A stretch of DNA of 64,000 nucleotides from Megalopta genalis (GCF_051020955.1 NC_135016.1:14552501-14616500), one strand, 5' to 3'; shown: positions 49,561-62,036, counted from the first letter of the stretch. The notes: generated from the letters alone by a model not told the origin. Program-made: numbers and translations.

Positions 49561-52500
49561 AGCAAATGCTTTAACATTTTTCATATTACTTTCTAAAGAA
49601 GAACTAGGTTTGACATAGTAGGACTACTGTCTTGTAAACGCAATTTGCATTATCTTGTAATCTCAGTTTTATTTTATCGATGAGAATGTTTTTAACACTA
49701 TTATTGTTTCCATGTTTGGGACTCTCATTGCATTTCATTTCTATACTAATTTGAAGTATCGGATCTACTTGAAGTATGATAATAAAAATGAAAAACCTAG
49801 GAAATCAGTTAATGATGAATATTTACAATACAATATTTACAACGAATATTTATAATAAAATATTTACAATGAATATTTACAATATAATTTTCTATTGTCA
49901 ATTTTTTTTATATCTACCATTAGCTGTAATATAATTGATGGACTACTAACAAATGGTTAATCGACCATATAAATTTTGACGCGGGTAACTCTAAAACGTC
50001 AAATTAACAAGCTATCATTACACCCCTTGGATCATTGTATTATATTCATTAAAATTCTCTCATAATAATGAAAGTCACATTTTCCTTATTGTGAGAAAGA
50101 AGCAATGTTATGGTTTATTAATAAGGGTATTAACCCTTAATATTAAGGGTATTAACTAACTAAATTTATAGTTCAGTTAATTTATACTTCAGTCAACCTA
50201 CAGTTATGTTATAACTTATTTCGCATCTCTCTTTAACGTATTGGTATGTGTAGCTTGCATTTTAAAACATATATCAAAATTTTCGAAAATGTGACTTACA
50301 TCATTACAATCTTGATCCCCTCGTATTATAACAACACAATTAGTCTTTATTCCAACATGAACTGTAATCGTTAATTTCTGTGATAACATACATAAATCGT
50401 AATGATATATGTAACAATATATGTAATTAATAATAATACGTAGTAATATATGTAGTTAACAATTATTATTGAAACGTAATTAAACCAAATATCCCTGGGT
50501 CCCCGCATCAGCGAATTTTACTTCCCCACAACTTTCATCATTTCGTCCCATTCACTAAAATTAGTTAAATTCTATCCAGTAATACACCGTAACTAAATAA
50601 TCAGTTTCCGTTCGGTCATAAGACGGCGCTAATCGGTTAAAACCTCCATCATTCTCCGCACCCAAAAAGAATTCCGCAGAGCTAACCAGATCAAGCCGAA
50701 AGTCCAAAGAATCCGCGGAAGCGTAGCGAACGGACTCGTTAACAGATTGAGATCGATAATAAAATAAACGTAGCTGCGCGAAGTCGATTACGGTTGCGCA
50801 AACAAATTCTGCCGCTGGAAGACAAAACGCATTACCGGAGAGCAAGTCGCAGGAATGATTATCTTTCGCTCGGGTAGGAAAAGTTTCGCTGCAGGAAGCT
50901 TGGAAAATGGTTTAATAAAATAAATACGATGAGCTCGGCGGCCCTGCCGGCTCCGAATTCGAGCTCGGTAGACGGAGAACGAAGGTTGACGAGGAGAGAT
51001 ATAATAATATTCTCGGGGTTGCGGGGGCGAGTAATAGCTGAGAACAAAGCCGCGGCTCCGTAGGGACCAGACCTTCTTTCTCCGCCGTCTCCTCGGTTAT
51101 ATCGTTCTGTCTTGCTCCCTCACGCGTCATTTTTTCCCCAATTCGAATTTAATCCGAAAGACGCCGGTAATGGCGCTACTTCGCCCTCCTTCGACTAGAT
51201 AAATGCATTTAATTTTTTGACACTTGTTACGCAAATCTATGACGGATGCTAAGTGGCGAACTGCCATGGATGGGACAGTTTTGTTTAGGACAAGATAACC
51301 TAACTAATTTCTAGTTTGATACATTCGAAAGTCCAGTTCTTCTATTACGAGACTGCATAGAAACAATGAGTCTATCCTATGTTTACTTGCTTAATTTTCA
51401 ATTGTTTTTAAAATGTGCAGTTTTTATTTATTTACTTTTTGTTTCTTTTTTATTCTATTTATTTTGAACCCTCATCTATTTAGTGAAAGCAAAAACTCGT
51501 TTGTCCCGGTAACTCATAGTGGGTAGATACGAACAGTAGATTCTGCTCAGCTTGCATCGGTACTTATTTATGCATATTTACATTGAATGAGACAGTGTAA
51601 CAGTTTTCATTCATTATAAGTACATATAATATTATATTATATACTAATCTGAAATTGCGTAAATCTTCTTCGCACCTTTACGATAACACACATTTACAGT
51701 CATTTTTAAATAATTAGAAAGACAATCTTCTTGATCGATAGTAGATACACTTTTGTTACCAATATTTGGTTACCAATAATTGGATTATCTTTTAAACGAC
51801 GCATAATAGCAGTTTTTAACAAGATAGCATTTTGATTGCAAATGACTTCTACTAATTAACTATGTAAAAAAACTAATATGTATTCGTTTCAAAATACAAA
51901 GTTGACCTTTGTAAATCGGAAGGTTACAAATAAAATAGTCTAGTTAACGTGCATGTTATAGCTCTATTACCGTTTTTTTGTATCTCCAACCATTTACGAG
52001 ATATTTGCTTGGACATTTATAAACGGACACCCTGTATACAAAGTATCCCTTATGTTGTAACATGTAAAAAATTGACCAACATTTGTGCTCATTTTCAATA
52101 ATGGTAGCAGTTCATAAGAAATACATATATAATATTTACATATAATAAAATAAAATATAATAAAATTCATATAATATTTATAACTGTTTAAAAAAAGATA
52201 TTGTACCTAAATGGCATACTAGCGTATTCCCATTGGCGCACATAATATTTTAAGAAAAAAAAGTAAAATGTTTCAATTTTAGCATTTACATTGTTTTCTA
52301 CAAACACTCCTCAATTGTTCACATCATGATCCCATTGCCATCCATTTGCTGCCTTTGCAACATGATTTCTTCTTGTTTTGCATCGTGGAAATCATAATTT
52401 AGGACAGATCTTATGAAACAAAAATTGTTAATTTCGAAAGAACCATAATTATTCCCTAAGATAGCATTACCGAAAAGATAAAAATTGTCGAACCTTTTTC

Positions 52501-53569
52501 GTGTTGTTTTCTCGTCTTAAGATTACGTTGCAAATTTTATATTTGGGAAAGTCAATGTAAGTACGTTGACACATTAACAAACTGATTTATTTACGTCTAC
52601 AGATCTTATTTCATGAAAATAAATGATTTTTTCGATATTCTGAGAATTCTTCGAACATTTGCACTCTTTCCTTCACTCTTTCATAAATAATAACAATTAT
52701 ATACCGAAAAGTCGTTTTATTTCATTGCTTGGGACTTAACGGGTTAACTGTTCATCATGTTTCGGTTGAAAGAATTAAAAGGTACATTTTTACGGGAAAA
52801 TTTTTAAGCGCATCAGCGCGATACATAGTCTAATGGTAAAAAGTATCTTCCCATCTCCACCGCGTATTCGTTTTTCGTCTTCCATTTTTCAATCTTCCCT
52901 TCTCCCGGTCTGCTTAATCCAACATACGTGCATACACACATCGACAATGGCGTTGCTATACTCTACCTCTACGTAAATACTTAATCTTTTGACACTTGCT
53001 ACGCAAATCTGCTTTTAATCATTAATGGATAAAGCCTGCTACGGTTCGCGTTATCCCAACAAAATTACTGTAACTGGTTTTTCAGATATTTTCGTTAGAT
53101 GGCAATGCCGATTTGTCGAATAAGAAAATTACCCAATTTATTTCAAACGTATCATTCAATTTTCGAGTTTAACACGTATTAATGTTATTCATGTTCGTTA
53201 ATTCGGGCATTCGACTTATTTATAATATTTGGTACAGAAAATAATATTTTCCTTGCTGTGTTTAATCTGATTTGATTTGTTCTTTGGAAATTTAAAGTGA
53301 TCGTGGGCCTTTTCTAATTGTTCTCAATTCAAGAATTTTTTTTGTTAAACAAATGCTTGAAAATTATTGTGAATTAAAGCGAAGATACGGCGAGAATTAT
53401 AATGTGCATGTATTGGAATGCGTTAGCATGATTTCATTAGATGATTTAGTATATTAAAATAAAAGAATTGTTTGTTTAAATAAATGTTTAATATGATCTG
53501 TCTTTTGAACTGAAAATTGTCTGTATTATACAAGAAATCTTTTGTCAAACCCAACTTTCTCATTTTGTA

Positions 53570-53814
53570 CCACAGTGTAAATATACAGTACAGTACACAC
53601 AATATACAGTATACAGTATACAGTATAGAATATGTAGTAAACAGTATACTGTTTATAGTATACAATAAGCAGTAAACAGTATACAGTTTGCAGTATATAG
53701 TATGCAGTAAGCAGTATACAGTTTGCAGTGTATAGTATGCAGTAAGCAGTATACAGTTTATGCAGTATATATTATGCAATATACAGTATATAACACACAG
53801 TATAAGTATACAGT
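53570..53814. repeat. Imperfect ACAGTATA / GCAGTATA tandem repeat
   Basis: Dozens of short units such as ACAGTATA, GCAGTAA and TACAGTTT. The repeat resumes after the mariner at 54391-54440, showing that the mariner split it. Confidence 0.85.
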
Positions 53815-54388
53815 AACAACTAAGTAATTGCCGATTTGTTCAAGGAAATAAAAAATTTTTTTTACTTGGAATGAAGTTTAATCTGTAATGTATTTTCCAT
53901 TTTGTTCGATGACCTTTTACCATCTCTCTGACAACTTGAAAATTCCACGCTCGTAGAAAGTCTGATCCTTTTCGGCCAAAAACTGAGTTAAGTGAGATTT
54001 TACAGCGTCATCATTAAAAGTTTTACCACGAAGGGAGTTGTCCAGGGATCGAAATAAGTGGTAATCCGATGGCGCGAGATCAGGGCTATATGGTGGGTGT
54101 AACATCAATTCCCAACCAATATCCATTAATTTTTGCCGAGTGGACAAACACATGTGCGGCCTAGCATTGTCCTGGTGGAAAATGACACCTTTACGATTGA
54201 CCAACTCTGGTCGCTTTTCCTTGACCGCTGCATTCAATTCGTCCAGTTGCTAACATTCACGGATAATAAAAAATAACATAATAATAATAATAATAATAAT
54301 TTTATAATATAACATTTACGGATATCACAAAAATGGGAGTGAGAGACATCTATAACTGAAATCGGCAATTACTTAGTTGCCAACCCAA
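53815..54388 (-). mobile_element. mariner deletion derivative, copy 2, inserted in an ACAGTATA array
   Basis: Near-identical to the copy at 42575 and with the same internal deletion. The right terminal repeat is complete (TTGCCAACCCAA then TA). The left end has lost about eight terminal bases and begins near ACAACTAAGT. The transposase fragment at 53917-54237 keeps QDNARPH and APSDYHLF with 34 residues between. A TAA stop replaces the His codon after SERW, removing 14 residues present in copy 1. Imperfect ACAGTATA repeats on both sides (53570-53814 and 54391-54440) show insertion into a microsatellite. Confidence 0.92.
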
Positions 54389-55559
54389 TAGTACACAGTA
54401 TACAGTATAGAATATGCAGTATACAGTACATAGGTCATTAAGTATGACATGCATAGATTTTACAATAAAATTATACAGTAAAGTAGATATTTAGTACTTA
54501 ATGATCTAATAATTAAAAAATGTTATTTTTATTTCGACTTATTTTTACATGTATAATCATCCCCCAATAATTTGTATTACGATTTAAAAAACACCTTCTA
54601 TATAGTATCAATACTATAAGTACTATAAATATTATAAATTCTTGTCCATTTTTGTTTCCAAGCTGAGCGTCAATTAGGGAGTATTCACTGTAACTCTGTA
54701 TGTATTATACTTTTTATCACAGTGTTGCATTTCGATAATTTTCACTGACTCGTAAACGAGATTAAGTATTTTGCATTCCGTATCGTTATCCTGATATAGT
54801 AGAACCTCATCTAAAATTCAAATTGCCAATGCATTCTGCTTGAAATTGTTTTGTAAAATATCAATACACGTAAATGTTATTTCGTTCAAAGTTTATTTGA
54901 CCATTCGACGATGGAACCTTAGTCTATTATAACCCAGACTATTGAAATCGTCACTTTTACATTATATTCTCCTCGAACTTATAAGTATACCGTTGGACAA
55001 AATATTTGTCCTTTACAACACGAGTTCTCACCTTCTGAAATGTTTTTCAATAAATTTCCTCGTGGAACAGACATTTTAGAATCTCTGTCACATTCTTTAC
55101 TTAATTCTTTTTTAAAATTTCATTACCATTTCGTATAATATTCTTCACAAATTACAACGACCTTGGACGACTTTCAAAGACCAAAGTATTTAGGTCAATT
55201 AATTGATCTTGAAATACACTATCCGCTTGCATAAAGAATATGTAGTGCCATTGAAAAAAACCAAGGTCACCTTGAAGTCTCGGAAGCTCGTCTACCCAGC
55301 AAAAATGTACGACTATTATAGGATGTCCTCTTCGAAACGGCGTAAGATTCATTTCAAACATTTTTTGAAACGAACTATAGTTTAGGAGATAATTGTGTGC
55401 GTTACTTCAAATGGGACACCCTGTATGCTTAAGCAAAATGTTGCACCTAAAAATTTCACATAGAAAGATATTTGCAATGTCAAGAATACTAGAAGAAAAA
55501 ACAAACGACGAATCAGTCACAGATTGACCGGTTTGATATAGCTCTACTGTTAAATATCT

Positions 55560-56130
55560 CGCTTTCAAAACAAATCGACTTGGGCCAGTTTCGAAGTAAA
55601 CGGCTCGTATCGCACCGTGCGTCGGCGTCGTCGGTCCTGTGACACGCGCACGCGCGCGGATTGGCATGCCGGTGGCCGGCAGCTTCCGCCGGTGCGGTGT
55701 GCAGCGTAATTGCCGCACACGGTGCAGAGAGGCGGCGAACAAACGTCAGCCGTGTGCACTGTCGGCAGAGAACCTGGCTCGACGATCCCGGCTGGCATGG
55801 CGCGCGGCGACGGACCCCACCCCCGCGTCCCGCATCCCGCACGGGGCTCTAATTGGAGTAGGAGAAGAGGACCGGGGCACTGCATAAACGCGCCTATTTG
55901 TCCATTATTTCAGATTCCCTTTGTCTTCCCTAATGAAACAATGAGTCTGCGCCGTAATTGCGTCATAGCCGTCCTGTCCCTACCTTCCTCCTCCCATTGT
56001 GTACACCGCTGCCTAGCATGGCCTTCTCGTCTTATAATCCGGACAATGCAGCGGGATAATACCGTGCCCCTCCGCTGGACGCGACGCTGAAGGATTCTCT
56101 GCCAGACTGTTTTCCATTGTTCCTCCTTGT
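55560..56130. other. CpG-rich island in the large Drgx intron
   Basis: The densest CpG stretch in this intron (ACGCGCACGCGCGCGG near 55643). Frames on both strands are open but lack domains. It could be an internal promoter or an enhancer; this is inference. Confidence 0.25.
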
Positions 56131-56289
56131 TTTTCGCGTTTCCTAAGCTCGTTTACCCGGCCCGTTCGTTTCTCTTTTTTTTTTGTCACGACCAATTCGA
56201 TGGTGCTTCTTATCACGGTTTCTCGTTTTTAGTTTTCGTTGGATACTACCGTGGATTGATATCGTGCTATTCTCAGTCATTTTTTCGAG

Positions 56290-56462
56290 TCAGAACGAAT
56301 CATGCAAAATAAAAATATTCTGAAACTAAATTGTTTGTTTTAATCGTTTTAATAAAGTGAAAATGTTCGAACTGTATTGTTAAATTTTCTTCACATGTTT
56401 TCGAAATTTTATATTTCAGCAGCACGATTTTGCCATAAATGCATAAAATTTGCAGTCCAGCG
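56290..56462. mobile_element. TAGACTGCGGAT-family MITE, left end decayed
   Basis: The right end ATGCATAAAATTTGCAGTCC and left ATCATGCAAAATAAAAAT match the family. The interior TTTTAATCGTTTTAATAAAG is typical. Confidence 0.5.
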
Positions 56463-56687
56463 ATCAGAATTGTTGGGAAATATTCGGAACAATACACAGT
56501 GAGGTATCTCGTCGATTTAGACGGCCGAAATTATTTTTATTATTTGTTTCATTAAAAGCACGGTTTTATAAGGATTTAAGGCAAAATTCAAGGACAAATG
56601 TCATTCTAATGCATTCTTTTAACGATTTTATAAATGTTAATACAGTAAGAATGAATATGGTATGGACTATAAACACAGAGAATACCT

Positions 56688-57056
56688 GCAAGGTGTCCCG
56701 AAATTATGTTACTTCCGGAAAATGAGGGGTTCCTGAGGTCCTTTGAAGTAACTTTTTCCTCAGCGCAAATGCAATCCGTGGCTTCGTTTACGAGTTATTA
56801 ACGAAAAACAGTGACCAATGAGAGGTAAGCTTGGCTGGCGTGATGCGGTCGAGCCAATGAGTGGAACTGGCCTTCGGCCGCCTATTGGCTCGGCCGCCTC
56901 GCGCCAGCTAATCTCGCCTCTCATTGGTCACTGTTTTTCGATAATAACTCGTAAACAAAGCCGCGAATTGCATTTTCGCTAAGGAAAAAGTTATTTGAAA
57001 TTAACTCAGGGACCCCTCATTTCCCGGAAGTAACATAATTTTGGGATACCCTCTAT
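56688..57056. mobile_element. Long-TIR foldback MITE, second copy
   Basis: Same family as the element at 60138: ends GGTGTCCCGAAATTATG and CATAATTTTGGGATACC, and the inner ACCAATGAGAG and CTCTCATTGGTCACTG arms. The centre CGGCCGCCTATTGGCTCGGCC is GC-rich and self-complementary. The copy is slightly diverged and non-coding. Confidence 0.78.
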
Positions 57057-57239
57057 AGACCTATACAGCTGTATCTAACAACCTAAAATTACCAGAGGTA
57101 CCCATAAGAGTAATATCAATTTTTCGATATGTTTTTATTCTTTCCTACTGTTGACCATTGTTTTTACTTTCGTGAGTTTCCGAATAAAATTAATTTCTCA
57201 TCTCCAGCAACAATGTATTGAAAAAATGAATTTTATATC

Positions 57240-57437
57240 CAAATGCGGATCCTTGCAACATAAAAATCCTCTACCACGATTGCAACAAACAGGAGTTAAA
57301 TAAAAGTTTATTTTGATTCTTAACGTTTTTAACAAGTTCAAAACAACATAACGATATTATTAAATTTATCCTCCCCATCTAATATGTGGTATTTTATCTA
57401 CTCGCTTTTGTCATAAACACATAAAGATCGGCAGTCT
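57240..57437. mobile_element. TAGACTGCGGAT-family MITE, decayed
   Basis: AAATGCGGATCCTTGCAACA at the left and ACATAAAGATCGGCAGTCT at the right. The interior carries the family pattern of ATTGCAACAAAC followed by an AT-rich stretch. Confidence 0.5.
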
Positions 57438-58269
57438 TGTGACAAGTACTATTTTGTTCCTTGAGGTCTTAAATAAATTTTTCGTTTCTAGACGATGGCT
57501 ACGGATTTATTGTTTATGATATTGTATCTATTAAAATCCTTCGCAAAAAAGCTCAAGCTAGGCCAACTTTTATTTCCTTTTTATCTTTAAAACTGATATA
57601 TAGCAAAACTCTTTAAATATACTGATTAATAACAACGTTGAATCATAAAACACCGCTCATTTTCAAAATTGAAATTTTGGTTTGTGAATGTGCGATAAAC
57701 ACTGATAATTTATGATCATAACAGTTAGTTTCATCTGACTGTAGTTGTTATTTGATAGGAATGGTTTGTCCCATCCCTATAATGTTATAATGATCTATAG
57801 TATATTGATTTAGCGTTTCCAAATGTCGCAATTAATATTAATTGTTATTTCAGTGATCGTTTAATCAACGCGGAGAAATCTGAAAACGTATAATCCTTCG
57901 GAATTATTCCTCTTTCATCGGCGCATGATACCCGTTCGCCAAATTGCGATATCATGCAGTTTGTAATTTATTAATCCCTCATCAGATTATATTCGACAGT
58001 TAAGCTTTATTGTCTTTTTCCCCATTAGATGATGCCTGTATTTATCGTTTAACCTTCGTTATTATCAGTGAAATTCTCATGTGGAGTGAAACGAATTGAA
58101 TACAAACTATTTCAGATGTTAGAAACATAAATATAACGTATTCAAAGTAACAATATAATTAACACTAGAAGTTTGGAGTCCTAAACAATGATTAACATAT
58201 ATTATTTTGTAACATTGGGAATACTTCATATGAACTTCGTACGATTTCTATTACGATTACTAAACGATT

Positions 58270-58538
58270 ACTAAACTGCGGATTTTATGCATTTATAACA
58301 ACAATGGTTAAATCAAATACAAAACGGTGACGAGATGATAAGAATTTACGGATACTGTTACATTGTTTTCAAGCTATTACACTTATTTTAAAAAGGGGAA
58401 CATTTTTGTGTAATTTAATTTTTTAATTTTTTAATTTTTTAATTTTTTAATTTTTTAATTTTTTAATTTTTTAATTTTTTAATTTTCTTGCAATTAACGT
58501 AGGCAATTTTTATTTTGCATTAAGATCAGCAGTCTAAT
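58270..58538. mobile_element. TAGACTGCGGAT-family MITE containing an octamer repeat
   Basis: Ends AACTGCGGATTTTATGCATT and TTAAGATCAGCAGTCTAA. It is longer than most copies because of an (AATTTTTT)n run of about nine units at 58410-58484. Confidence 0.6.
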
Positions 58539-58679
58539 AGTTACATTATCCTGTAATGTATATGATTCCGTTACGATTATTTCGTGTTTGATGTTATTTT
58601 AATCAGAAGAACGAGACGAACATTATGATAAAAATTTCATTGACAAGAAACTAAAAATAAAGAATTTTGATTTTTAAAC

Positions 58680-58918
58680 TTAAAAGGCACCCTTTGCACT
58701 CAATTGGTGAATGGTGACTCCGAGGCATCGCTACAAGGCACATAAAGATAAAACAATTTTGACATTATCGAATTTGTTTATATTTAAAAAACTATTAAAA
58801 ATGTAACTTTCGTATGAGTCACTGGACTCAATTTCATATGCTTACAATGCATTAACTATGTCATATAAAAAATTGTTTTGGATGTAGAGTTAAAATGGCT
58901 TCGAGTGCAAAGGGTTAA
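58680..58918. mobile_element. TTAA-flanked MITE, family shared with 28494
   Basis: TTAA at 58680 and 58915. The arms CACCCTTTGCACTC and GAGTGCAAAGGG are inverted repeats. It is non-coding and related to the 28494 copy by its subterminal sequence. Confidence 0.62.
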
Positions 58919-60137
58919 CATTAAACCCACCGTGTCCTAAAAGTAACCAACACGTGTCGCTATACAAGGATGAAAAGACTGTGCTTATTTAGATCATTCG
59001 CTATTTTTACTATAATGGATACTAGGATTAAGAAATTTATAATAATATAATATATTATAACCCAATATGCACTGTACGTCTTAAAGACGTCCATTTTACG
59101 TCCATTTTAGGTCTGTACGTCCTACGCCTTAAAATGGACATCTTTAAGACGTTAAAAGGTTTAGTTTAGTACGTTTTTATTATTTAGTTTATTTTAGTAC
59201 GTTTTAAAGACATCTTTTTGTTATCTGAATAAATGTCAAGTTTCTTACCAATTACAAATTCCAAGGAACTTTTTTGCCACTCTTTCTAATAAAAATTTTT
59301 TTTTATTGAAACCCTAAAAACAAAGAGTTTGCAAAAATGTGTTCAATCGAATGGTGCATATTTTGATTAATAAAATGTTCATTCAATGTACAAAATAACA
59401 ATTCGTCTTTCTGTTCGAATAATCTGACATTTCATATTGCACGACCTAATAATTCCAGCAACTTTTAAACAATAAATGTGAAACTGGTCAGTACGATCGT
59501 CTCGGTTAGTTTAGTGTTAATGTTTCTGAATGTCTCGGAACACTATAAAGAATGCAACATCTCTACCGTAACTGGAACTTGGCGAACCAGAAGTTGCGCC
59601 GGTTATGAAGAGAATTCTTTACTGTGTCCACCATTGCTCTTAACTTATTAAAATCATTAAGAGTAGACATTCATTTTTGTTGAACCTCTGGGATGATATT
59701 TTTTAATAGCTTCTATTTTGTAACAGTATTCGCTGTCTTTAAGTTCCAATGATTTTCATGTTTAGTTGCTCTATTTATATATCATGAAACTTTTTCTAAC
59801 AGATGTTCTAAACTAACTTGTTTTCACGTGAACTTTTATTATATAAATCCTAGACTATCTATTTCATAAGAAAACTTTCGTTGTGATTCTTTACGATGAG
59901 AGTTAAAAATTCTCTTAAGTGAAAGACATAAGCACTAAGAGAATTTTATCAAAAACGAAAGGTATATTTCGATCCTTGACTTTTATACTGGACAAAGATG
60001 CGAAGTTTAATAATATATCACGATTAACATTTATTAACCTTTTAGGTACGGCTGAATTCTGCGCGAGGCTATTTCTCTGGACGGCAGAGTCTGATATGTA
60101 CTGTACAGAGTCTGATACTGTATATTCTGTCTGTATA

Positions 60138-60506
60138 TACAGGGTGTCCCAAAAATGTCTCGCAATCCGAAAGTGGCGGGTTCCTCAAGCTATTTGAAGC
60201 AACTTTTTCCTTTACAAAAATTTTTTCCGAGGCACAGTTAACGAGTTATTAACGAAAAACCGTGACCAATGAGAGGCGAGCTCAGCTGGCGCGAGGAGAT
60301 CGAGCCAATGAGCGGAACTGGGCTTCGTGCGCTGGTTGGCTGGGCCGCCTCGCGTCAGCCGTACTCGATTCTTATTGGTCACTGTTTTTCGTTAATAACT
60401 CGTTAACGGTGCCTCGGAGAAAATTTTTGTAAAGGAAGAAGTTGCTTCAAATGATCCTAGGAACCCGCCATTTCCGAATTGTGAGACATTTTTGGGACAC
60501 CCTGTA
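60138..60506. mobile_element. Long-TIR foldback MITE with TACAGGGTGTCCC ends (369 bp)
   Basis: TACAGGGTGTCCCAAAAATG at the left and the reverse complement at the right. The arms remain complementary for most of the length: ACGAGTTATTAACGAAAAAC and GTTTTTCGTTAATAACTCGT; TTGGTCACTG near the middle. The whole can fold into one large hairpin. A related copy is at 56688. Confidence 0.8.
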
Positions 60507-60605
60507 GACTGTTGTAAATCGATGTGAAGACAAAAGAAGTGGGAAACAATGCATATGAAGACGATTATTTGATTCAAACGATGAGCGAGTGAGCTACTAG
60601 AGCAA

Positions 60606-60751
60606 GCCACTATAGTGGCGCGTCGTCCAGAGAGATGACATCCGCGAAAGCCACTATAGTGGCGTGTCGTTCTGAAATATGACATCCTCGATAGCCACTA
60701 TAGTGGCGCGTCGTTCTAAAAGATGATATCCGCAGAAGCCACTATAGTGGC
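60606..60751. repeat. Four perfect 14-bp palindromes at exact 44-bp spacing
   Basis: GCCACTATAGTGGC occurs at 60606, 60650, 60694 and 60738, each followed by GCGTCG or GTGTCG. The spacers vary slightly in sequence but not in length. The array sits inside the TTAA-flanked composite element, next to its right end. Confidence 0.9.
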
Positions 60752-61826
60752 GCGTCGGGCCTAAAAGGTTAATACGTACGATTTCTTGCATTACACAAGA
60801 TGGCGGATCGCTCAAATGCTTAAAGATCCGTAGTTTATTTATCACGTAACTCTACTTCTCGTCTCCTGTAGTCAACCAATTTGGCAAATCAGCAGCTCAA
60901 CTAACGGTTCACTTATTGAATTTTTAGCAACATTCGAAATTCGAAGGTGTCCACTGTTCGCCTACAAGAAATGCTGTGTAGATAAATTGATCGTTACGTA
61001 TGGATGGTGCCGTGGATCAGCGAAGAATCAGCCGTGGCATAATTCTGTCAGTATTTGTTTTCACGGAGGGAAGGGAATTAAAAATCTGACATCGACGATC
61101 GGATATCCTGCAGATGTTTCAACAGGATTTCAGAAGGGAATCGCTATTACTGCAGGGATTCTCTGCAGCGCGAATTACGCCGGTGCGAGTAAATATGGCC
61201 GGGAGGACGTAGCCAAGAGTACAAAGTAATCCCGGAGATTACCGGCTTATTCTGTCAGAAGATTATGTCAGGTCGAGGGTGTCAGCAGCTTCCTCGAGCA
61301 TTGGCTGCACCCCAAAACTACTCTGTACCTCGTGCTGCCGCACTTACGGCGACGATCCGTCATCGCCGCGTATCAACGAAATCGACGAACGAAATCAGTT
61401 GTTTTCTACGAGCTTATCGCATCCGCCATCAATGCCGCATGGTGGTCTGGAATGTGGGATCTTGTGACAAAAATCCAATTTCTGGACTTCAAGACTCAGG
61501 AAATTTTTTGTTGCTACAATATGGTATAATATTAGAGCGCGCGCTTCTAAGAATTCGAATATATTATTCCTTTTACATTATTATGTAACGAGAAATACTG
61601 TCTTGAAGACCAAACTATGCGAATGAAGATAAAACTAAAGTTTTCATTACTCGTTATGAAATATCAAAAAACAGGTTTGCATTATACTTTCATTGTGAAA
61701 CATCAAAGGAGAGGTTCGTGTTGTATTTTGGTTATGAATAGACTCCGGATTTTATGCATTTTTGACAAAAAAGGACTATATTGAAAGCAAAACTGTAAAC
61801 ATATTAGAAGAGTTTGAGAATATTGT

Positions 61827-61832
<6 letters not shown>

Positions 61833-61877
<45 letters not shown>
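61833..61877. repeat. (TA)n microsatellite abutting a MITE
   Basis: An uninterrupted TA run ending four bases before the perfect-arm MITE at 61881. Confidence 0.95.
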
Positions 61878-61880
<3 letters not shown>

Positions 61881-61882
<2 letters not shown>

Positions 61883-62036
61883 GACCGCGGATTTTTATGC
61901 AAAATAAAAAATTGTCTAAGTTAATATATATATATATATTATTAAAATTGATAACAGAAGGAAGATATTTTTATGACTTACGCTTCTTGCGATTAACTTA
62001 GACAATTTTTTATTTTGCATAAAAATCCGCGGTCTA
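61881..62036. mobile_element. TAGACTGCGGAT-family MITE, youngest-looking copy (156 bp)
   Basis: The ends 61881-61924 and 61993-62036 are a perfect 44-bp inverted repeat starting TAGACCGCGGATTTTTATGC. Such perfect arms mark this as the least decayed or most recently homogenised member of a family with many older copies in this window. The interior holds a short (TA)n run. Confidence 0.85.

Larger units (their letters stand above)
60034..60772. mobile_element. TTAA-flanked composite element (739 bp)
   Basis: Outer ends TTAACCTTTTAGG and CCTAAAAGGTTAA are a perfect inverted pair. Inside are a complete 369-bp inverted-repeat MITE (60138-60506) and four 44-bp-spaced palindromes (60606-60751). Only short non-coding segments remain, so this looks like a piggyBac-class non-autonomous element that later took in another MITE. 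Confidence 0.65.

Noticed and set aside
55640..55885. Possible exon in the CpG-rich island
   Set aside because: Three frames on each strand are open; none matches a known family, and none has convincing splice sites in phase with the flanking Drgx exons.
60392..60685. 97-codon minus-strand frame (CPKNVSQFGNGGFLG)
   Set aside because: Reads through the arm of the TACAGGGTGTCCC MITE and the 44-bp palindromes; a transposon-derived artefact.
60606..60751. CRISPR-like array
   Set aside because: The repeats are short palindromes with similar, not unique, spacers, in an animal genome with no cas genes.
60987..61588. Frames of 80 and 107 codons after the composite element
   Set aside because: GC-richer unique sequence, but no domain, splice logic or matching frame to Drgx exons. 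Could be conserved non-coding DNA; not supported as coding.
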